From Urechis unicinctus (lineage: Eukaryota > Annelida > Polychaeta > Xenopneusta > Urechidae), in assembly GCA_034190875.2 (NCBI GenBank), contig CM067344.1:33453287-33517286 (forward strand): a DNA stretch of 64,000 bases. Direction: 5' to 3'. Below, piece after piece: positions 54,501 through 64,000 of the stretch; position 1 is the stretch's first letter; each line of letters starts with the position of its first letter. The notes below the pieces were generated by a model. The model had not been told where the DNA came from. It searched no databases and was given only the letters and a program-made list of their open reading frames with translations. Both the position numbers and the translations under genes were made by a program.

Positions 54501-55381
54501 TGAGCTGGCCTCTATCTCGGGCAAATCGTTCATCTCGTTCTCACTTTCACTGGAGGCATCATGCCTCTCAGCTCCAGTTAACATTTCATGCAGCACCTAC
54601 AAACAGAGGCATCATGTGTTTCAGTGTCGACCAGTTGTACACCAAAGATATTTCCCAAAATAGGGATCAAAATCACCTATTATATCAATATACGTCTATA
54701 TACAGACCGTCTAATTTGTCCTATGACATAAGTACTAAATGGACCAATTAAACACAGTGTGTAGTGTATCCTAATCCCTAAACAATAACAGGCAATGGTA
54801 TGAAAGCATTTTGAGATCACATGGAAAACACCTGTTATTGAGTCATGCCCATGGGGCCTTACTTCACCAGTGATGCCTTAGCCTTAACACGGCCAAGTCA
54901 TTTGGGTCGTATTATTATTCATATAAGAAACAAATGTAGCTGTCAATCAAACACAAAGGCACAACCATCACTGGAAGGAAAATTGAATGGTCCTAGCTAT
55001 CTTACCTGTTGACGTCGTCTTTTCTCAAAGGCACCTCGACGTTTTACTCGATCATGGTTCACAGCCATGTAATTGAAAAGCGTTGGGCATGGCTCCTTGG
55101 CGAAGCCTAGTTGCTTAGAAAACCCCAGACTTCTGAGCAGCTCTGGGTCCGTTTCATAGGCGTCCCTCTCAAAGTGGTCGGAGCAAAGAACAGTTGTTTG
55201 GTTGGCTTCCAATCCTTCCTCTTTACTTTTGCAATCCAATTCTTATGCATGTTTCGGTCTTTTGGGAACCGAAAGAAACTCTTACTTACCGACCTCTCAT
55301 CGTTTTTCTACACCCAACCGCACAACAATAAGGATCCAAACTGTGAGTGTAACAAACCGTGAAGACTTTTTCATAAACCAT
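51495..55381 (-). CDS. THAP-domain DDE transposase, Kolobok-like, 9 exons, about 770 aa, disrupted
   Basis: Exons on the minus strand: 55,381-55,006, 54,596-54,447, 54,339-54,041, 53,923-53,389, 53,218-53,032, 52,839-52,597, 52,364-52,193, 52,048-51,900 and 51,694-51,495. All introns are GT-AG and every phase agrees; allowing for two one-base gaps the length is 771 codons. Exon 1 encodes a THAP finger (CCAVGC, FFRFPKD, NWIAKVKRKDW, LCSDHF, with CPTLF as the AVPTF-like box). Exons 2-3 are an acidic linker. Exon 4 holds a Cys-rich segment and then GDARCCSPGHTAKYG (D about 422). Exon 5 holds TTDRH (D about 489) and FDVWHVAK. Exon 6 holds NHVYWCA and VVNEHSGHG (E about 573, a possible third acidic residue). 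Exon 7 has LSPSEQTSSLESFH and exon 8 RLLLAVLHFNEN. Breaks: single G bases appear missing near 55,290 and 55,208, and an in-frame TAG lies at 51,970-51,972. These may be real decay or sequence errors in G runs. The start ATG is uncertain. Confidence 0.87.
51809..51828 (+). terminator. Poly(A) signals for the ballast-like gene
   Basis: Two AATAAA hexamers (51,809-51,814 and 51,823-51,828) lie 300 bp past the plus-strand stop codon. They fall inside the last intron of the minus-strand transposase gene. Confidence 0.55.
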
Positions 55382-55437
55382 CAACGAGACGCGACAACAA
55401 TGGCGAAGCTTGTTGACCTTCGTGATCAGCGCGCATA

Positions 55438-55460
55438 GAGCAGCGAACGTGACGTCACGG
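55438..55460 (-). promoter_or_regulatory. Right subterminal repeat with perfect CRE palindrome TGACGTCA
   Basis: It contains TGACGTCA at 55,450-55,457, about 70 bp before the first ATG of the THAP transposase and 173 bp inside the right end. It is the inverted partner of 50,194-50,216. The full CRE octamer, CpG-rich in an AT-rich window, suggests a promoter; binding by the transposase is the alternative. Confidence 0.62.
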
Positions 55461-55583
55461 GCCAAATAATTCCGAACGCTGCCGAGCGGGATGTTGAACG
55501 GGTGGAAGACAAAAACATACACTTTAAAATCATTTTTAAAGGAATAGGGTGCTCCAAAGAAACCGCCATTGATATGAATACCA

Positions 55584-55633
55584 TTAATGAAGCTTATTCT
55601 TTCGAATTTCGCTTTAAATTGTGTTTATGATCT
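55584..55633 (-). repeat. Right terminal inverted repeat, imperfect
   Basis: Read on the minus strand it begins AGATCATAAAC beside TTAA and pairs with the left end. Beyond the outer six bases the match is interrupted, so alignment of several copies would be needed to set its true length. Confidence 0.6.
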
Positions 55634-55637
55634 TTAA
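55634..55637. repeat. TTAA target-site duplication, right
   Basis: TTAA directly follows the terminus TGATCT, the complement of AGATCA. LINE ORF1 sequence (ATVSVDTQTDYTW) resumes within about 20 bases to the right. Confidence 0.85.
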
Positions 55638-55790
55638 CGCTATCAAAAAAGCCACGGTGTCAGTCGACACCCAAACCGACTACACATGGAAAAATGGCAG
55701 CGTCCAACCAAAGAGGGTTGCAACTGATGTGCCAAAACCTGCTACCACTACAAAGAAAGCTAGAGCCATTTCCGTCAATCCTACTTAAAC
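55634..55790 (+). pseudogene. LINE ORF1, C-terminal part
   Basis: Reads ATVSVDTQTDYTWKNGSVQP and continues KRVATDVPKPATTTKKARAI to a stop near 55,788. The VDTQTDYTW stretch matches the C-terminal tail typical of these ORF1 proteins and directly continues the sense of the left fragment, although the two sides differ by one base in frame. Confidence 0.7.
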
Positions 55791-55799
55791 AAATTGAAG

Positions 55800-56954
55800 A
55801 CAGTCCTAAGCCAGGCTACGGGCTTTGTCAGGGGCCTCCAGAACATCTCCTATCATATGTCTACATTTTGAAGCCTATGAGGCTCAACTTGGGGTGCGGA
55901 GGGAGCATATTGCCATACGGTATGCACTATGTTTGAAGTATAACCGTCAAATCCGGCATTTTATGTTGTTTTTATTTTTAAAAAAAATCCATTTGTTTAG
56001 AGTAGGCCGAATGCTATCCCTTCGTTTGGTTTGCGTATCAACGAATCTCTGAGTGGGTCATGTCCTTATTTGGACTGTTGAGACTGTGCCTAAGTCTCCC
56101 CCATGGCTAATTGGGAATCCGTAGAGCGATAAAGGATAAATATTCGGACCGAACTGCCACTTACACAGACGGTTCGAAAGAGGACGATAGAATTGGAGCT
56201 GCGGCTTTTATGGGCAAAACCACTTTTTATATGAAGTTACCACCTCCATTGTTAATTTTTGATGTATAGCCTAAAGCTATACATCAAATTGTACTAGGAC
56301 TTATTGCCACATCTAGTAAAAGGCGTTTTTTGATATTTCCAAACTCCCTCTCTGCCCTGTAGGCAATAATAGGGAGTGATTTCCGTGATGTTTATATTTT
56401 AAATATTGGGCTTTTCTTTCCAAATTAACTGATTGTGGCAAAGACATTTTGTTTGTATGGGTTCCGAGACGTGCCGGTATCCCTGGCGATGAGAAAGGAG
56501 ACAGAGCTGCCAAAGAAAGTGCTCAACAAGAATGTGACCGAGGTAAAAGTCCCCTTTAGAGACCTAAAAACCTCCGGTCCTCAGTCCTCAATCAAAAATG
56601 GCAGGACCAGTGGGGTGAATCAATCCCTAACAAACTCCATGAAATTCAACCCCGTCTTGGGTAGTTTGCCTCACAGCTGCAGTGACAGAAGTAAAGAAGA
56701 AGCTATTCTGGCTCGTGCTCGTATTGGACGTACCAATACAACTTATGCATTCCTGCCTAACGATGAGCCTATCCCTGAATGCACTCCTTGCCAATGCACA
56801 AACAACGTCAAGCAAATTCTCGTTGAATGTACGGATCTTTTTTATCCGAAATTGCGTCTTCCGGGTCAAAACCCCTTCAGAATTGTTTGAGAGAGCTCAT
56901 TAATCTAAGATACTAGGTTTCATTCGAGAAATTAGACTATATTGTAGATCATAA
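55800..56954 (+). pseudogene. LINE ORF2 remnant: RT end, RNase H, C-terminal zinc knuckle
   Basis: LSGASRTSPIICLHFEAYEA and RREHIAIRYALCLKYN (55,825-55,945) match the region between reverse transcriptase and RNase H. TYTDGSKEDDRIGAAAF (about 56,160) is the RNase H start with its catalytic Asp. KNVTEVKVPFRDLK follows at about 56,530. The open stretch 56,435-56,890 ends with ILARARIGRTNTTYAF and CTPCQCTNNVKQILVECTD, the C-terminal knuckle. After one stop codon, SKILGFIREIRLYCRS closes the ORF. Endonuclease and most of reverse transcriptase are missing, so this copy was already defective. Confidence 0.78.
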
Positions 56955-58009
56955 AATTCGCATTAATTTCATATAATTCAGCTGATACTAATGGATTTAA
57001 TTCTAGTTTGTTTTAATCCTTGATTTCTTCTTATCTTTTAGCATTCCTATTTGTCCCACCTTATCCGGTACTATATAACACACTAAAGTTGGTGCGTCCT
57101 TAAACGCTATATTTACCTTTACAATATGCCTGGTTCGACGCAGTTACAGTCGGTTTATTTGCTTTATATTTCAGGACTTAAATGTGACGGCATATTTAAT
57201 TCCGTAATCATGAATAACGCTGAGCTTATGCTGGGTTTTGTTTTACAGGATATACTCATTCTATAGACCCATCTACCTTGGCGAGCATACGTCTGGGCTT
57301 TTGTATTATACCATAATAAACGAATAACCATGGCAGTCTACTTCAGCATTAGGCATATCATGAACCTGGAATGAAGATCATTAGATAAAGGTGAGTCACA
57401 AATTAAGAAACGCAAATGTGCAGTTTCTATACGTTGGATAATTAGGAAGTTGTCATCTCGGGTATTATCACTCGTATCTGTGAATTATGATTCAGGTTCC
57501 TACCGGAAAAACAGCATTGGTGGAGGAAAGCGGTAACAATAGTTCATATGATAAATTTCTTTACAAATAAATACGTTTTGGTTTCCGTGGCACATCGGAA
57601 ACCGCTGCCTTCAGAGGTGATGCCAGTCAATTAGAAGAACAGAACGAACGGGAAACGTCAATAATTCTAATGATCACCTGCCAAAAAAGAAGTGATGAAC
57701 TATGCCAGTGCTCGATATTCATAAAATTAACAAAGGCGTCTGACCAGATTACCAGATCTACAAAACGCTGTTTATTGAAAAAAGCTATATAACATGAACA
57801 CGCCAACCGCATCCTTTGTAAGGCTCGATGCATTAAACTATAATACAAACCACGTTAACATGTCTTCCCTTGAGAGGCACGTGTGGTAAAGTTGCGAATA
57901 AACTAATTACCCGCCGCCACGGGGAATGGGACTTGGAATGAATGTTCGAGTATAGCAGCTGCAACCCATGCGTATATTCAGCTTATATGTATGTTCACCA
58001 GGCAATCAA

Positions 58010-60450
58010 ATGCGAGGCGAAAGATAGATATGCCGAATCGGAAAATAAGACTGCTGCAACGACCAGGTGGCTATTTCATTATTAGAATGTGAACCTGAAA
58101 CATATGTTTACGTATCTTTGCATTGAATGTATTTAACGACAAAATATATGTACATGTCATGGGCGTTTGTGCGATTGTTATTACTGCTTGAGGGAGGCTT
58201 CATGCGTAAATAGTTTATCATTAGTAATCTTCAACTATTTGCGTAATATAAGCCCTGGATCTGGAGAGATGAACTCATAACAATAACAAATTAGATGTTG
58301 TCTCTGTCTGGTTAGAGTTGCGTGTCACAATCGTCATATGAGGCACGAATATTGAGGCGTTACAATCTTCCTATGGTCATTTGTCAGTATTGACGGCATA
58401 TCAGAGATGTGATCTCACCGAAAGTAAGCCCTTGTGCCTGATACACAGCTCTACCCCACGAGTGTACGACTGCATGGAGGATTGCCGTAGCTCTATTGAG
58501 AGTAAAATGCGTGTGGCCTGGGAATAGACTTAACTGTTATGTATGTCACCGTCGTGTTCAGACCTTAGCTGCGGACTGGAACAGCTAATTTCAATAGGGA
58601 GACAAATTATCGGAGGTGGATCGACGCGATTGGTGGTTCAAGGGTATGTGGCCAATTGCTGTCAACAAAATCGCACTCAACGGATCTGTGGTTGACAACT
58701 TACTGAAACATGCATTAGTCAACGTGGCGATATTGCACGCCTCTTATTCTAGAAATAATAATGCTTGGGGCTCTATGCAGGGAAGCACACAGATTTGGCG
58801 ACAATTTATCAGACTTAGCAATCCCAAGAGAGCAGGCCTTGCGTATCACATGAGCAAGCAGTCAATGCAATAGAGGCTCCAGTATTACACGAGCATAAAA
58901 CCGAGGGTATTATTTACATTGCATCAGAAAGCACAATCTTGCCTATTCGGGGCAATACAAACAACTAAATTTAATACAATCACTAGAAAAACTTGACTGA
59001 GTTAACCAAAAATTATCAATTATCTACACTTCAAACTTACAATAATGGGGGTTAGTTAATAGGAAATCAAACCCTATGATAATAGAATATTACAATTACG
59101 TGGAATCTTGATAACACGACTGTAATTCAACATTCCAAAGGCATTGCTGATTTGTTAATTATTGAGGTAATGAAATAAAAAGGTGCTACGCGTATATCTC
59201 GTCGCAGGTAAATATGACCAGGATAATATATGCGTATTAATCTACTCTGTGTACGAATCGTTGTGCTTTAAAAGAAATAGATGTAAGGTATTATATGTGT
59301 GCTTCATAAATGTTTACTTAGCGAAATAATGCAATGCGATCATCGGTCAAATGTATGACATTTCTTGCGTTAACTGCAAATTAATAGTTTGCTAATAAAC
59401 AGTGCCCAGTTTGAGCGATTTATTTCACTTTCAACTGACCTCGTAAATTTTACTCACAAAATCATACTACTGTGCACGGTAAACTGAAATATCAATCTGC
59501 AAAACATGATGAGTTGAACAAGCAACTAGGTATCACATATTGCGATTTATTCATAGTATACTAGGAATTGATAACTGCATAGTGAAGTAAGTACCGGTGG
59601 TTTTTAAGGCTTATGTAACTGTGGGTTTAGGAACGTCTACACAAATGCCTGCAGCAGCGGAACATCTAAAAATATCCGTGCTGTGTTTTATATGCCAACA
59701 GGTTATAAAGCAGCCAGACATAGCAGTAAGTTGTCTTTCTCCCCTCTTTGTGTTTTGTCACGATAGATACCGTCGTCTATTAGAAAACAAGCAGGCGCAG
59801 AATTATGCCTTTCCATCAACCTCAAACACACGCAAAATAAAGTTATTTTCATATAGAACCAAATTGTATTCTGGCTTGCAACAAAGTAATGGTTCAGACA
59901 GAGAGGGGAGTCACATTTGGAAAACACAGTGACGATGCGATTCGTTGAAAGGCAATTTTGGCAGCATTTACCATATGCAGTTTACTTCTATGCGTCACCA
60001 AGCGAATCCAGCTTACTAACGCGTTTCTAAACCGATATTCATTCGACCTCGCCACTCCCCCTTCTATTAAAGAGGAATTAATATTATCCTATGTGCACAA
60101 GAAACTATATGTAAACCATAAATGGGGCTTCTTCGTACATATTTTTGTCTTTTGTTTACATTGCACAATCAACCCAATAATTTTGGGGTTCGGCATTGCC
60201 CCCGTTTCAGATGTAGCTATGCATGTCTTATATTGCCGACGTTTCTATAGCGACTAAACGATTGAACTGTGGGAACTCAGAGCAATATTTCCCTTTTAAG
60301 CACCGCTGTGAGCAATATTGGTCAGATCTTTCAAATAGATGTTCTTCTGTGTCCATATAGCAGGAGAGTGTGCAAGGAATATTATGTATTATTTACAACG
60401 CTTGAGCCCCCTAATTTATGAATGATAACGTTGTGCGCTTTTAGGAGGTA
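58010..60450 (+). repeat. Duplicated block B, copy 2
   Basis: Partner of 22,850-24,800, lying just after the LINE. Short open frames here are not conserved with the partner as protein, which argues against a coding role. Confidence 0.83.
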
Positions 60451-61076
60451 ATCATGCCTTGATGGGCTAACCATGATCCCTTTGAGAGTAACATAAGCAT
60501 AATTATGCAGATGGTGTGATATAAACATCAACACATTCATGACTACGTCGTTCAGATAACTCAATCAAGTAATATAACAAACAGTGTTTGCCTACTTTCC
60601 ATTCCGGTAGCCAATCGCTTTCCTTATAGTGACAAGATCACTGGCCCATGTTTTGTGACCGTCATTGAAAAGAACTGATACCTAGCTTACGAATCACATT
60701 TCCAACCAAGCTTGCTGTATGAGATGATCAAAATGCTGTTCATGATGAAAAACAAACAAAAACGCTCCACCGTATATACAGCGGGTACTCGTCATGCACG
60801 GGTTGTCCAGTACGACTATTGTGAGCAATTCATTCAGATTTGGATCTTTTATTCATGGAAAGGTTGGTAACGGATGACATCAACCTCAACATCAATAATG
60901 ACGTTCATTAGCAATCATATAGATAAGTTTAATTAATACATTGCACCGCGTAAGGCGACCCTGTCAAAGTGGATGTTAGATAATAAAAGTTTGCACCCTC
61001 TGTTGATATTGCTGATATGTAATAAGTAGTATTGTCAAAGCCAGTCACTAACCACCCACCACTAAATACATGACCG

Positions 61077-61093
61077 CCCCCCCCCCCCCCCCC
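61077..61093 (+). repeat. C17 homopolymer
   Basis: Seventeen consecutive cytosines followed by ACCTCCCATCCC. The minus strand has G runs able to form a quadruplex. Its length is prone to sequencing error. Confidence 0.95.
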
Positions 61094-61538
61094 ACCTCCC
61101 ATCCCGGATGAACAACAATCCCACCTCGCCACTTCAATATTATGTGATATAGAAGTATCTGAGGCGGTGTTAATATAATATATGCCGAATTCATCTGCAT
61201 GATCCCGATGTACAATCAGATACACATTGAAGTATTAGTCGATTGTCTGTAATGGCAAATCTTGTACTTGACTCAGTACATCGATGAAGAGCGTATTTTC
61301 GTTCGCCATTAATATTGCCATAATAGCTTAATATTCGGACGCCACATCTGTGTAATGGCGACACTGACAGCAATATATCAATTGTTTTCGCCCTACCAAC
61401 TTATCATATTAGCAGTAAACTGATTACACCTAACGTGATCTTTCAGTTGTCGGATGATGTTGCAGTAAAAATACGATAAAGATTCTCAAGCATTGACCAT
61501 GAGCATCACCAAGGCTCAGTATGACCATGATTCACAAT

Positions 61539-61998
61539 CTTGCTCACCCAAAATGTAATAGTTTTTATTGTCACCTATTACTCAACACCAGAATTAATTT
61601 TTAAAGCAAACGGCACATTAAAAGTTTTTAGAGCACTTTTCCATTTGGCCATGATGTGTAAGTGATAAAATATAATCCTGTATAATGTCTGTATTGCGGA
61701 CATAGTCACCTTTACGCCATATATCAACATTATTTTGGCAGAATGTTCAGCCACCGTCGTTAACGTCTGCCAGACATGCTTAGACTTGTGTGAGTGGATA
61801 ATAATATTATTATATCTTGCTCACCAAAATGTAATAGTTTTTATGGCAACACCACACCTGTCACCTATTACTCAACAAGATAAAGGTGAGCAGTCAGATT
61901 TGAGTTGCGTAGTTTAATACATAAATAAGGCATAACAAATATGTTGACCTATTTAATCCTGGTCAAAATAAAGCAAAAACGGCACATTAAAGGTACAG
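61539..61998 (+). repeat. Tandem duplication, offset about 277 bp, two copies
   Basis: CTTGCTCACC and AAATGTAATAGTTTTTAT recur at 61,539 and 61,816; GTCACCTATTACTCAACA and ACGGCACATTAAA follow in each. The second copy carries about 85 extra bases. Confidence 0.85.
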
Positions 61999-62939
61999 CT
62001 GCTTACCATATATACCATGACTCTGACGGCGCACATATGTACTCCATGTACTGCTTGTTTCAGTAATAGATAGAACGAAGGCTGGTAACTACCACTGCAT
62101 TTGATAGAAACTATTTAGAATATGACAATAACATGGATTGTAAAGAAATAACAAGTCAAGTTATTCCCATCAGAGTCATACAGCTTTGTATACTGTTTTT
62201 ATATCTTTATACATAGAATCATATAAGCGATAGTCGCTCGAATGTAAACCAGCTCCATGATGCTTCTTGCCAAAATAATAAATCCCCACCACCAGCTATG
62301 TGGACCTAAATATGCATATTTGCTTGCTTAACATAAATAATGAGTAAGAAGTCACCTATACCAGTGCGTTATTAGTAATCTTAAGCATATCATAGTTCAC
62401 TCGGCGACAAAAATGGTAGCTTTAGGCCGCTTTTGTCACAATTACTCAATATTAACAATCAACCAAATTTCTGAACAAGAATATCATTGTGGCTGCATTG
62501 TGCTTCATTCTTGCAACATATGACTGTGCCATTGCAAAAATTCTAATTAATTTTTGGGGTTAACCTTGAAACGTTATTTTTCAAATTTTCTAAAACTGAT
62601 ACAATCATATTTGTTCTCAGGTAAGGAAATAATGATTATTTCCGTAAACAGCCCGCGAGGCTCGTGTGACCAATGCATGAGCAATAAAAGCTACCAATAC
62701 TTTACGATTGTCTTTAAACGCTCAAAAGCCTCAGGGTGCTGTGCTTTATAAACGCACGTGATGCAAGTGGAGTAATCGCATTGTATCACTCGGATGAATG
62801 CAGATTTCTAGATCCCCTAAATTTATCATCTTATTAGCCGTCAGCAACCCGAAACGAGCCTCAATGCAACTAAATACATGTCGTGCTTTAACGTCATCTT
62901 ATACGAGGCACATGTGGCCAGCAGCAATCATGCGCTACC

Positions 62940-63560
62940 TATTGAATGGGGCTGGTAATTTAACGTCTGCGAAGTGCATCTGCCTTATAATATATGTCAT
63001 GCTTACATGGCTGTATGCTGTTCTGCAGCAAATCCCTGTGAGTGAGCTGCGCCATCAAGTTAGTCATTAATCTGCACAACATAAGTCAAAACAGCGATTT
63101 TAAGTTGCTAGTTTGTGATAAACCTTACATGAGGAGACCAAATAATTAAATTGTATTTCTTTCGCAATACGGGCACATTTAACGTGCACGAAGAGAAAAT
63201 TTAAAAACAGCTGAAAACAGTAATGTGTTAAGAATGTGCACTACCATTGTTTATAATGGTAACAAATGGTAACCAATGGACCCGCTTGTGATGATTAATC
63301 TGTCTAGACAATCTCGCCTCGGTATACACTTGGGTTGAGGTATATGTGGTGCCGAAAATATATCTGGTGGAGAAGATATGAGATGACATATCATATTCTT
63401 GATCATTCTTAGCGGTGGGAAAATGCTATCACAGCTGATGATTGCGGTAGATGTGCAAGCAGTAGTTAGAACATCAAATAATGCGCTGCGTCATCTGTTA
63501 TATCAAGCTACTTACCAATACATATGCGGGGACATCAGGAAGCTAACTATGGTTTGCTAT
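62940..63560 (+). repeat. Duplicated block C, copy 2
   Basis: Partner of 26,880-27,480; third in the same A-B-C order. No gene recognised. Confidence 0.8.
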
Positions 63561-63829
63561 TGGATATCCTCATATGTTTTATGCTAGTATGCAGGGAAGT
63601 AAGGAGAGCAATATATGAGGGATAGGTTTACCATTACTATTATTGTTATAGTCATTGATTCAAAAACAGTCTGCCAAACACACGCCGCGAAGACACCTGC
63701 CCAACATTATAGCATTGACTCAGCGGGCCATGTGCCTTCACCTCCAGAAAATGGACACAAGTAACGGGTTAGGTCTTCCTAGTATCAGTCTATGCGTCCA
63801 CAGGCGACGCAGTTACCTATCAGGTCATT

Positions 63830-63890
63830 GGGACGTAAGAGGTAAACGTCCGAATATGCAAACAATCGAAGCAATGGCTGTGTTAATCAT
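63830..63890 (+). repeat. Dispersed repeat D, partial third copy
   Basis: About 46 bases matching 13,781-13,826 at roughly four of five positions, beginning CGTCCGAATATGCAAACAAT. It lies just beyond duplicated block C near the window edge. Confidence 0.55.
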
Positions 63891-64000
63891 CATTTATGAT
63901 AGGAACTGGCATTCATTCAAGAAACATAACCTTTTGCTATATGATATGCGGCATTTTCGCAGACTGTCATAACAGTATTTAATCTATAAAGGCTCTGAAA

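Larger units (their letters stand above)
49992..55633. mobile_element. Kolobok-like DNA transposon with two convergent genes
   Basis: Seen: TTAA stands immediately outside both ends (49,988-49,991 and 55,634-55,637). Reading inward, both ends begin AGATCA, and weaker inverted similarity continues for about 50 bases. A 23-bp inverted repeat with 19 identities lies 202 bp from the left end (50,194-50,216) and 173 bp from the right end (55,438-55,460). LINE ORF1 coding sequence stops at the left TTAA and resumes at the right TTAA, which fixes both borders. Inside are a P2X7-ballast-like gene on the plus strand and a THAP transposase on the minus strand, meeting tail to tail. Known: as I recall, TTAA targets plus a THAP-bearing transposase characterise Kolobok elements. 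P elements also carry THAP but make 8-bp duplications; piggyBac uses TTAA but has no THAP. Inferred: the insertion is far younger than its LINE host, since its genes are nearly intact. Confidence 0.88.
55634..57000 (+). mobile_element. LINE (I/Nimb-like), 3' part, internally deleted
   Basis: Continues the LINE beyond the transposon. It holds the ORF1 tail, then without the AP endonuclease and the core of reverse transcriptase, the end of ORF2 with RNase H and a terminal zinc knuckle. The last ORF2 codon is TAA at 56,952-56,954. The 3' UTR border is not clear; AT-rich sequence after 57,000 may include it. Confidence 0.78.
60451..62939. other. No gene seen; between blocks B and C
   Basis: AT-rich DNA holding the C17 tract and the 61.5-62.0 kb tandem duplication. 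Its counterpart in the first duplicated unit (24.8-26.9 kb) has the TA array instead. Confidence 0.6.

Noticed and set aside
55272-55292. GTAAGT after the first THAP segment read as a splice donor
   Set aside because: The missing part of the THAP finger resumes within about ten bases, too close for an intron, so a frame change fits better.
49992-55633. P element or piggyBac identity
   Set aside because: P elements make 8-bp target duplications; piggyBac lacks a THAP finger and these GDxRxxSPG and TDRH motifs.

Overview
This window is AT-rich animal DNA. It has spliceosomal introns, long (TA)n and (CA)n arrays, decayed interspersed repeats, and no operons or tightly packed genes. The species cannot be read from the sequence. 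The transposon and LINE families resemble those common in aquatic invertebrates such as molluscs, cnidarians, echinoderms and amphioxus. I recognised no ordinary host gene.

The only convincing coding DNA is at 49.2-57.0 kb, a nested insertion. A decayed LINE of the RNase H-bearing I/Nimb-like kind has its ORF1 cut at a TTAA by a 5.6 kb DNA transposon (49,992-55,633). The transposon is flanked by TTAA on both sides. Its ends share the outer bases AGATCA and a 23-bp subterminal inverted repeat around a CRE-like TGACGTCA.

The transposon carries two spliced genes that start near opposite ends and run towards each other. The plus-strand gene (3 exons, 190 aa, intact) has an acidic N-terminus with the motif YDVRGYQFEP and then a Cys-rich domain matching the cytoplasmic ballast domain of the vertebrate P2X7 receptor. 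The minus-strand gene (9 exons, about 770 aa) is a THAP-domain, DDE-type transposase of apparent Kolobok type. Their coding regions overlap by 15 bp, and each gene's nearest poly(A) signal lies inside the other's last intron. The transposase has two one-base gaps in the THAP exon and one in-frame stop; all its splice sites are canonical. The linkage of a P2X7-ballast gene and a THAP transposase in one TTAA-flanked element is the main result.

The rest of the window is old, diverged duplications. Blocks at 18.1-21.0, 22.85-24.8 and 26.9-27.5 kb recur in the same order and orientation at 41.4-47.1, 58.0-60.4 and 62.9-63.6 kb. This points to a large ancient direct duplication whose second copy later took in the LINE and transposon. 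Smaller tandem duplications lie at 30.6, 38.7, 45.3-46.2 and 61.5-62.0 kb, and dispersed repeats at 0.4/4.4 and 13.5/15.0/63.8 kb. Simple repeats stand at 6.6, 12.0-12.7, 25.7 and 32.2-32.4 kb. There is a strong G-quadruplex motif at 22.5 kb and a C17 tract at 61.1 kb.
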